Positions 33,081 to 41,452 of a DNA stretch of 64,000 nucleotides are shown here, piece by piece. Location of the stretch: the NCBI RefSeq assembly GCF_000372725.1, contig NW_005200784.1:491760-555759 (forward strand). The letters run 5' to 3'. The stretch's first letter is position 1; every line of letters starts with the position of its first letter. The stretch is from Emiliania huxleyi CCMP1516 (Eukaryota; Haptophyta; Isochrysidales; Noelaerhabdaceae). A program made the position numbers and the translations under genes. The notes under the pieces were generated by a model, which did no database searches, had not been told where the DNA came from, and saw nothing but the letters and a program-made list of their open reading frames with translations.

Positions 33081-34211
33081 GAAACACAGCTGCGCGCGAA
33101 CAACAAGGGCTGGATTCGGGACACGGACGTGTGCGGGCGAGCAGGCAAAACACTGACGCAGTCTCGTAGCTTTGCGTATGGCCCCGTTTGTGCCGCGTCT
33201 TGTGCCCCCGACGAATGTCTCTTATAAAATGAACTCGGGGCATCGCGCCAGCACGCCTCTCGGTGTGAGTGAGTGAGTGAGTATTCTTGATACGAAACCA
33301 CGACGACACACACCAGTCGACTCGCATCGGTTGCCTCCATGTACGGCGGGGCTATTCTCGCGCCCACACCACCTGGCTCCAACGTGGACACGCCCATAGC
33401 TGGGGACACTACTAGGTTCACGCATGGCATCAGAAGTTTTATCTCTGGGCCCCGAAAGGCATCTCTAGCAGCGTCGTTACGCATGCGCCCTCCCCTCCTG
33501 GGCGCATGCGCCTCACATCTCGCCAGAGCATAAGCTCTTGGTGTGCGGCGAGACGAGTTTTTCGCCATCGCAGCGAGCAGCAAGCCACTCGCCGCAGCAG
33601 CCGGAGGCATCGCCGCAGCGCTGTCTGCGCCGCGGTCCCGCACCCGTCGACGAAGCTCCCCCCGCGGAAGTCCGCGCGTAGCCACGCCTTGACGATCGAG
33701 ATGAGCGCGCTCGAAGCTCGCCCACCTACTGCCCCTGAGAGTTGGTTACGAGTGGGATCGGCTCCCCCCCTTGGGATGCATCAAAGCTTCCACGACCTCG
33801 CACCCAACATCACAGGCGGGATCAGAGAGAGACTCCACACCGGACACCGCCCAGGCACAGACTCCCTACCCGTCCATCGCACAGGGCCCCCTCGGAGCAG
33901 CCCACACACAATCACGCATCGGCAGATTGAGTGCCTGAGTCAGGCAGACAGCACAGACAAGGAGAGGAGAGAGAGAGGAGAGAGAGAGAGAGAGGAGAGA
34001 GGAGAGGGTGAGGGAGTGTGCACACGTGAGGAGTGGGAGGGTGTCTGTGGTGGGCTGTAGTCCTACTACGTGGTTACAACCACGCGCCCCTCAGGAGCTT
34101 AAGGTTGCTCCCGGCCCAGTGGGGATTTTGGCCTACTCAGTGACCGTCTGTGTAAGGGGCCCTAAATGACCTGCAAGATATCTTTTGTGCCTAGCTTGTA
34201 GAGCACCTTAA

Positions 34212-34348
34212 AAAAGTACTATGTCTTGGAGTGAAAAGTTTTTATTCCCAGATTCTCCAGATCCCCCCTCGAAAACCGCCCCTTTTAATTCACTGCGGCC
34301 GCGGCTTTGCTCGGATTACTTTTCACTCGAAGACATAGGTAGTTTTTT
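34212..34348. repeat. inverted repeat with about 31-bp arms
   Basis: AAAAAAGTACTATGTCTTGG...GTGAAAAGT (34212-34241) is matched inverted by ACTTTTCACTCGAAGACATA...TTTTTT (34318-34348), with a few mismatches. The size suits a small MITE-like or foldback element. Confidence 0.75.
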
Positions 34349-35278
34349 GGCGTTCCGGTGCCTACAAAAAATATCCGAGATCGCATGGAGCTGATCACAG
34401 GGTTTACGGCGGTCATTGTCCTACCAGCGGGCACAGTGGGCCGCGGACACCCGTGAATGACCTTAAGGTAGAGTGGAGCGCCCGCTAGACGCCTCGGTGC
34501 CTCCCACCGGGTGAGACCATCCGGATCTGCCCAGCCCGCCCTCCGGACAAGCTGGTCCCCGCGATGGCCCACGGTCCTCCGCCGCCTGCTTGAACCCCCT
34601 GCCTCCCTGTTGACCCCCCCAGTCCTCGTACTCGACCATTAAATAAACTCAAAGGTTCACCACAGCCACCAGCCTCCACCTCCACCGTCGAGCCGCGATC
34701 GCTGCCGCCCGCGACGCCGCCCGCCGCGTCAGATGCCCGCGACGCGCGCGTCGACTCGAGTCGGAGAGCCGCGCCACACCAGCAGCAGCATCTGCACCAG
34801 CCGCAGCAGCAGCACCAGCAGCAGCAGCAGCAGAGAGAGGCGCCAATTTTGAGGTTGCCTGAGACAGCCCGGAGATGGCCCCGCGTTGTAGCCCCGGTGC
34901 CAGCCGGCGCCTCACATCTCAGCCTCGAGGGGCCGGTTCCGCCGCGCAGTCGAGCAGCAGGAGCTCGGGCACAGCTTTGTCGACAAACATGGTGAGGAAA
35001 ATTTCGGCGAAGAAGCGCCACCGGCGGCACGCCGGGATGAATCCGGACCGATCCCATTGTTCAGAACCGCGACGGCGAGCCGCCGCGGGCCCACAGAAGG
35101 GCTGGGAGCCGCGGCACTAGACCGCGCCGCCAGCGGGGCGAGAGCACCAGCCGACAACCTGCCGACATGGCAGTTGCGATGGCGCTTTCACACACACACA
35201 CACACTACCGCCTTTCGGGTTGACTCGGCCAGATCCCCTGCGAGGCCATGCTCCCCATCAAAAATCTCGTCGCAAACT

Positions 35279-35430
35279 CCGTCAGCAGTGTTCCTCCGGG
35301 AATGTACGTAAGAGCTACATACACTCTTTTCTCCCAGTAAGCTAAAAGTACGTACACTTAAAAACCTGTCAGCACCCTCGGGTGTACGTACTTTTAGCTT
35401 ACTGGGAGAAAAGAGAGAGGGGGTTGTGTT
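35279..35430. repeat. GTACGTACACT repeat with a near-perfect inverted repeat
   Basis: CTTTTCTCCCAGTAAGCTAA...GTACGTACAC (35325-35359) is repeated in inverted form (35384-35415), with about 25 bp between. The left half also matches 11299-11390. The head-to-head copies form a strong hairpin. Confidence 0.85.
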
Positions 35431-36105
35431 CTCTAGGCCCCTAAGCTAGGGCCCTATACTCTCTCGTGCGTCGTGGTATGTTCCACAGCCGTACATACAC
35501 TGAATGAAACGGGGCGAGCCCCCTCCAACCCACCCGCGCTAGGTCTCGGGTTTGACGCATGGGGTCACTCCCGCGAAACTCGTGAACTAGCCGGGGCAGT
35601 CGGAGAAGGGGCAACTCCGTGCACTCTCGCTACCCAACGCGGCCAACCAGCGGCCCGCGCGTGGGCCTGCTTTCACACATGCTCCCCAAGCCTTAGCATT
35701 CGATATTACAAGATGAGCGGGCGAGGGGGGCAAAGACGCGCGACGCCAAGCGCAGGCAGCGCCTCGCACATGCCATCAGCACGACTCGATTGCCGAGCAC
35801 CCCCCTCTCTAATCCACTGCCCGCGCCCCGCGCCACACAGGGGAAGGGTGGGTGGTCTGGAGGCCTGGGGCCGCTACACACACACCCTCACCTTGCAGGC
35901 CGGCGAGGGCGCGGTCAGCGGGGCCTGGCGGTGCGGCTGGGCGCGCCTCCGCCCGCGCGCCTCCGCCACCGCCTCTACGTGGAGCCTACTCCTTCTGCTT
36001 GTGGTGCGAGCGCTGCCACGTGACCACCGTGCCCGAGCGCGCCTGTCAGCAAGGGGGGGGGGGGGGGGGGGCGCCCGGGCGGCGGCCCGGCGGCCCGCCT
36101 CGTGG

Positions 36106-39100
36106 CTAGAAGGGGAGAGGAGGTGCCGCGTAGTCTCGCAGCGCGTCGTCCGAACCGACGAGGTGAGTCCACGGCTCCCACGTCGGGTTCGGCACTTGAC
36201 CCAGCGGACGAGGGACCGGGAACCACGCACCCGCGCCGTGAAGAGCCGCCGTCCCGGGCGGGGGGGAGAGGGGGAGGGGGGAGGGGAATCGCGGCGGCGG
36301 CGCGCGCACTCGAGCGTGCGGCCGGTCCCGCGGTGGCTCACATCTCCCTACATCTCCCCATATCTCCCCATATCTCGCGCACTCGAGCTTGCGGCCGGTC
36401 CCGCGGTGGCTCAGGATGGACTCGATCTCGTACGTCACGTCCATGCGCAGCTCCGGCTCTGAGCCGGGAGGGCCGTCCGCGACAGGCACCAGCGACACGA
36501 CCACGCCGTCGCCCGACTCGTACGCGAGCGTGCCCCCCTCGTAGCTCATCCGGCGCAAGTCCGGCGCCTTCGCGTCCGCCGCCACCGCCGGGTACTCGTC
36601 CGCCACCGGCAACTCGAGCGCGGGCCCGGCCGACCACTCGCGCAAGTCGAGCGCCATCAGGTAGCTCGTGTCGCCAAACTCGGCCACTGTCCGCTCGTCC
36701 GCCTCCGCCCAATGCCGGTAGCCCGTCCACTCGCCCTCGCGGTTCTCCGCGTACCGCGCCCTCGCGCCCACGCGCCGGAAGCCGATCCGCTCGTAGAAGC
36801 CGACGGCGGCGAGCGTCGCCTGGCAGACGGCGAAGTGGTAGTGCCCCTCCGCCTTGAGCCGCTGCAGCGCGTAGCGGACGAGGGTGCCGCCGCCGCCGAG
36901 AGAGGCGAGGAGGCCGACCTCGGCGATGCGGGTCCACTGCACCCCGTCCTTTGTCGGGTCGCCGCGCCGCTCCTGCTGCGCGAGAGACGAAGTCAAGCCG
37001 AACTGTAGCCGAGCTGTAGCCGAGATACAGCCGAGATTGCGGCCGCTCCTGCTGCGCGAGCAGCGCCGTCAGCGAGCAGTCCTCGTCGAGCTGCCGCAGC
37101 CCCGCCGGCTCCGCCGCCTCGCCACGGCCCGCCTTGCCCGCCTTGCCCGCCTTCTTCTTGCCCTTTGGCATCGGCGGCGGCGGCTCGGCGCCGCCGGCGC
37201 GCTCCACGCCACGGATCGGCAAGTCGACCTCGCTCTCGCGGTCGCGCAGCAGCAGCGGCTTGCCGTCGAGAGGCGTGTCCGCCTACAGCGAGAATGGGCC
37301 GAGATGAGCCGAGTGGAGCCGACACGGCCACCAGCTTGCCGCTCGAGGCGCGAGTCCGCCTCCAGCCCGCCGCTGAACCGCGCGGCGTTGATGGCGAGCA
37401 AGTCGTCGAGCGGCAGCCGCGTGCGCGCGGCGACGGTGCGCGGCGTGTCCTTCCGGCTGCAGTCGGCGTCGAGGTCCGCGACGGCGGGGTCGGCGAGCTG
37501 GATGCGCGTGCCGTCGAGCAGCTTCGAGCGCGAATTGATGCCCGGGTAGAGGTCCTTGTTCAGGTTGACCAGCTCGGCCACGTCCACGCCGCGCGCCCTC
37601 GCGACCTGGACGTGTCTCGGACATGTCACGAGTGTGCTAGGCCGGCACGCCGCGCGCCCTCGCGACCTCCGCCAGCCCCTCGCCGCTGGTGGTGTGGCTC
37701 AGCGGGTCGACGCCGTACGGCTCGCCGCTGCGCAGCCGCGCGTTGGACAGCCGCGCCGAAGGCATGCCCGACTCGCGCGAGGACGAGTCCCACGCAAAGT
37801 CGGCGCTCCAGGTCGTGAAGCGCGTCAGCGTGACGAAGCCCTGCAGCTGGCCGCTGGCCGCGTGACGCACCTGCCACCCCCACAGCGGGTCGTCCGTGTC
37901 GATCCGCTGCGCGATGTACGCCACCGGCATCGGCGCCTACGGCTCGCACGGCGCCTCTTTCCCCAGCCGCGAAGGGGCGGGCAACGCCCTCGACGAAGCG
38001 CCGGGCGAGGCAGCAGCGCGAGCGCATCCGCGTGACGGCGCGTCGCCTCGTCGCCGATGGCCATCAGCTCGCCGAGGGCGAGGAACCTACGGACGGGGGT
38101 CCGGGAACCGCCTCCCGGCCATCTCCCCCGCCGCGGTCGACGCTCCGAGAAGGCTCGGGGAACCACTCGACGCGGTCGTGCGGCGCGACAAGCAGCGACC
38201 CCTCCAGCCCGCGGGCCGCAGCCTCGACGCGCCGCGCATCGTACCGCGCGGCCGCAGGGACGCGCTCCGCCGCGGCCGCCCAGAAGGCTCGCGTGTCGGG
38301 GAGATGCAGCGTGGTGGCGGCGGGTAAGGCGGCGGCGGAGGCGGAGGCGGAGGCGGAGGCGGAGGAGGAGGAGGCGGCGGGGTGCGGCCCCGCGCGCCCC
38401 TTCTTGGCGCGCGGCTTGTCTCTGCGCGGGTCGCTGCGGCGGGGCTTGGGCGCGTCGGAGGCGGGCCTACAAGGGATGCCCCGCGAGAGGCTTCGGGGAG
38501 GGAGGACAGAGACGGCCGGCTTGGCCGGTGAGAGGCGGGGCCGGCGCGCGGCGGCGGCGGCGGCGGCGGCCTCTCCCGACTTGCGGAACTTTTCCCACCG
38601 CGCCTGCAGCTCCGGCCAGAGCTCGTGCTTCCACTTGCACGAGCGGCCTGTGCACACGCATGCGCGTGAACCGACGGTCACCACAGCTCGCGCCTCCGCC
38701 CGCACGAGGCCGCCTTTGTGGCAGCGTCCCTGCTGGTATCGCTTGCAGAGCCCTGCGCGAGCAACGAGAGGCGAGACGCGTGGGCTTGGGGCGTGTGCGG
38801 CGGGGCGGTGGGAGGTGCGAGCGCGGGCTCGATGCCGTCGAGGGGGTGGATGTGCGGCGGGTGCGGGAGGCGCAAGGAGTCCCGCCTCTCGGAAGTGTCT
38901 CTGCACCGGCGGGCAGGTTCTCGGAAGTGTCTCGGAAGTGTCTCTACCGGCTGGCAGATTCGCGAGCTCCGCATCGGTCGGAGGTGGAGGCCGGTCAGGC
39001 CTGCTGCGAGGGGGGGGAGGGCGGCGAGGTGAGGGAGGCGCGAGTGTGGTCGGGAGAGGAGCCGCCGGGGCGGGGGGGCGGGAGGAGGCAGGAGCGGGTG

Positions 39101-39656
39101 AGGCGGGGGGGGGGCGGGGCGGGGGCCGGGGGGGGGGGGGGGCTGCAGCAAACCTGCCGGGCCTGCTCGCTGGCATCAGCGGCCTCGGCGCCGGCTTGGC
39201 AGCCTCTCGGAGGGCGGTCAGCTTGCGCTGGACGGTGGCGGCGTCCCAGCCCTTCTCGAGCGCGCGGCCGGCGCGCCGCCAGTCCTTGCCCTCCTCGAGC
39301 CACGTGAACCAGTCCGTCCACTCGTCGTGCTGCGCACCACTCGTCACGCGGATCAGCGCCGAGAACCAGCCGTCGGCGAGCACCGAGGCGACGGTGGCGG
39401 TGATCCAGCGCGCGATGCGGTCGCCGTCGCGCAGCACCTCCACCTCGATCCGCTCGCCCTCGCGCGGCCACACCCAGTCGGACGGCGGCGGCACCGCCTC
39501 GCGCGCGCTCGACGCTGCGGCGGGCGGCCTCTCCGCCAGAGGCTGCGACGGGAGCGGCGGCTGGTTGAAGTCACCGATCTCGACTAGAGCGCGCGGGACC
39601 TTGCGCGGCGCCTCCGAAGGCGCCGCGGGCTCAGGCCGTCGCTTCGTGCGGCTCAT
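36106..39656 (-). CDS. multidomain chromatin-type protein: Tudor-like, CCCH finger, LysM repeats, GNAT acetyltransferase, chromodomain-like end
   Basis: The ATG is at 39656. Order: basic N-terminus; Tudor-like barrel (WPREGERIEVEVLRDGDRIA, LADGWFSALIRV, DEWTDWFTWLEEGKDWRRAG); CCCH zinc finger LCKRYQQGRCHKGG|RSCKWKHEL, completed only by splicing out 38648-38710; Ala/Ser linker; FLALGELMAIGDEA; a DDPLWGWQVRHAASG...FVTLTRFTTW block; LysM-like repeats (GLAEVARARG|VDVAELVNLNKDLYPG and DTPRTVAARTRLPLDDLLAI); a Lys-rich stretch; a GNAT domain (IAEVGLLASLGGGGTLVRYA, AVCQATLAAVGFYERIGFRR); then YEIESILSHRGTGRKLE and NPTWEPWTHLVGS, a chromodomain-like pair. Stop at 36106. Clear introns: 38648-38710, 38467-38541 and 37283-37359 (GC-AG); 38097-38163 and 37606-37666 (GT-AG). 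The 39150-38760 part, the 38000 and 36990 junctions and the last exon join are unresolved. A histone acetyltransferase-like role is inference from the reader and GNAT domains. Confidence 0.72.
36304..36414 (-). repeat. 74-bp tandem duplication of an exon end
   Basis: The segment GAGCCACCGCGGGACCGGCC...CTCGAGTGCGCG occurs at 36378-36414 (exonic) and again at 36304-36340, offset 74 bp. AGATATGGGG repeats lie between. It duplicates the end of the exon that encodes SHRGTGRKLECA. Confidence 0.85.
37606..37666 (-). other. 61-bp intron flanked by an exact 23-bp direct repeat
   Basis: On the gene strand the sequence AGGTCGCGAGGGCGCGCGGC plus GTG occurs at the donor (from 37668) and at the acceptor (from 37607). 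Removing one repeat period of 61 bp restores ARARG|VDVAELV with AG|GT at both ends. It is the signature of an intron made by one tandem duplication. Confidence 0.9.
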
Positions 39657-39900
39657 GACGATCTAGACGCTACTCAAAACGTGATGAAGCAAAAAAAAAG
39701 AGAGGGCGCCGGGTTTGTAAACGAAGGCGCTCTCAAAAAAAACCGACCGTGAGCTAATCGCACTCGTGCTCCAAGTGCACGCCGACACCCCGCCGCCCGC
39801 CCCCCCCTCGCATTGCTCCGCTTGCATTTATCCGATTATCCCGAGCTGGCCAGGCAGGGAGACCCGCTCGGCAGGGTGCACCTACCTTTGCTGCGCATAC

Positions 39901-40758
39901 ATGGGCTGTGCGCAGAGCACCGAGGGCGTGTCGCCGGCCGTCTCGCTCGCCCAGACGTATGAGCGGCTCGCCCTCGACGGCTGGACCGATGAGGACCTGA
40001 CTGCGTTCATCGGCGCAGTCTCCGCGCAAGGCAAGCTTCCAGAGTACGACCAGATATTGGCCGCAGCCAAGCACCCCTCGCTGCCAGAGGAGGACCACAC
40101 GGGCGCCGCCTTCTTCGACGCTCTCGCCTGGTACACCGACAAGACCGTCATCCGCCGTCTGGACGGGCAGCTCACGCTCGCAGATGTTGACGCGGCGGTC
40201 GACCTGTGGGCGAGGCAGTACGCGGACGCTGCGACCCAGGGCGGTGACGCCACTGGCCGGCGGCAAAAATGGAAGCTGCTCCAGAAGCTCAAGCTGATCG
40301 AGCGCGAGATCAAGGGCCGCGCCGCCGCCGGGCAAGGCTCCTTCTACCCCTATTCGCCGCACGAGCTGAATCAGGTGGACGCGTCGAAGCCGTGGAATGA
40401 GGCGAACACCATCGACACGGCCGAGGAGTTTGAGGCGCGCGTCATCGCGGGATCGTACGCTCAGCCCGTGCTCGTGAAATACGGGCTTCCGTACTGCGCG
40501 CACTGCCTGCTGCTTGAGCACCTCGGGTCGGTGCCAGCCGCCGCAGAAAAGTACAGAGGAAAGGTGGACGTGGTGAAGCTTTGGTGGGATCCGCACGATC
40601 CCGCGAAGGCCGACATCACCGCCGTCGCGAGGGCGCAAGGCGTCACGAGCAGCCCGTTCTTTATGGTGTACAGCGCGGGGAAGGTGGTGGCCCAAGGCTA
40701 CGCCTTCCCTGACGAGAATGGGGACGGCCTCGAGGACTTGCTCGCGGGGGTGGTGTGA
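39901..40758 (+). CDS. thioredoxin-fold protein with N-myristoylation motif
   Basis: Intact single-exon gene of 285 residues. The chosen start MGCAQSTEGV fits the N-myristoylation consensus (Gly2, Ser6) and has Cys3 for palmitoylation, so membrane anchoring of a cytosolic protein is likely. Residues 10-160 are helical and unrecognised (LAQTYERLALDGWTDEDLTA; GRRQKWKLLQKLKLIEREIK). The C-terminal 110 residues look like thioredoxin: EEFEARVIAGSYAQPVLVKY, the CxxC in LPYCAHCLLLEHL, VDVVKLWWDPHDP, and TSSPFFMVYSAGKVVAQGYA, with a Pro where the cis-proline is expected. It is divergent from the acetyltransferase gene; the two starts are 244 bp apart. The upstream open frame to 39766 lacks support. 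Confidence 0.78.
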   Translation: MGCAQSTEGVSPAVSLAQTYERLALDGWTDEDLTAFIGAVSAQGKLPEYDQILAAAKHPSLPEEDHTGAAFFDALAWYTDKTVIRRLDGQLTLADVDAAVDLWARQYADAATQGGDATGRRQKWKLLQKLKLIEREIKGRAAAGQGSFYPYSPHELNQVDASKPWNEANTIDTAEEFEARVIAGSYAQPVLVKYGLPYCAHCLLLEHLGSVPAAAEKYRGKVDVVKLWWDPHDPAKADITAVARAQGVTSSPFFMVYSAGKVVAQGYAFPDENGDGLEDLLAGVV

Positions 40759-41452
40759 TCTAGGGTGTGATCGGAATCTTGTGGTTGTGCCTTTTCTTCA
40801 TGTGTCCTCACGGTCACGCACAGTCTTTCACGTGCCTAAAGCGCCGTATTCGCCACCTGCGAAGGTAAGGTAAGGCGTGTACTCGAGTAAGGTAATCTTC
40901 TCCACACACACGAGGTGGTGGGGCAAGGGGGGGCGACGACCCTCGCGTCTCCACGACCACGTCTAGAGACGACAGGAGAGATTTTTAGAAGCCAACAAGA
41001 AATGTGTCACACAGAGCACCACGGATTAAAAGTGCAAGGCCCGGTGCGCGTGGGTGAGGTGTGTGTGTGTGTGTGTAGGTAGGAGAGAGGAAAGGTGAAG
41101 AACAGCCAGGCTCGGACTGGACACCAACGCGGTATGGGTGGACGCTGGACAGATGATGACGACACGCACGAGCGACACACAGACACAAACAGGCTCACAG
41201 GACACACAGCCATCTGGCTGCCACACACCCTGAGTCGGCGTACACATAACTCAGGGCCACATCCTCCCTCGCTCCCTGTCGCCCCCCCCAGCACTCCACG
41301 GTGCCAAGGGCACAAACAAGGGCACAACTCAAACAACAGACGACAGGAAGTGAAATGTGAGGCTAGAGCAGCTTGCTCCACCTCTATGTGTGTGTGTGTG
41401 TGTGTGCGCGCGCGCGGGTTATGCAGCAATTCTCTTTGGTCTCCGCCGCTTC
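40759..41452. other. intergenic with GT and CA-rich stretches
   Basis: It holds a GTGTGTGTGTGTAGG tract at 41058-41080 and (GT)n with (GC)n at 41386-41417. Otherwise no gene or clear repeat. Confidence 0.45.

Larger units (their letters stand above)
33081..36105. other. long repeat-bearing intergenic region
   Basis: No convincing gene. It holds a GAGA microsatellite (33958-34015), an inverted repeat (34212-34348), CAG-rich runs (34782-34835), the GTACGTACACT repeat family (35279-35430) and poly-G at 36052-36070. At 34920-35040 (minus) a short exon-like peptide FFAEIFLTMFVDKAVPELLL followed by a stop is visible, but nothing connects to it. Confidence 0.5.

Noticed and set aside
33506-34060. 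184-codon ORF before the GAGA microsatellite
   Set aside because: Arg/Ser-rich composition without motifs, ending inside the microsatellite.
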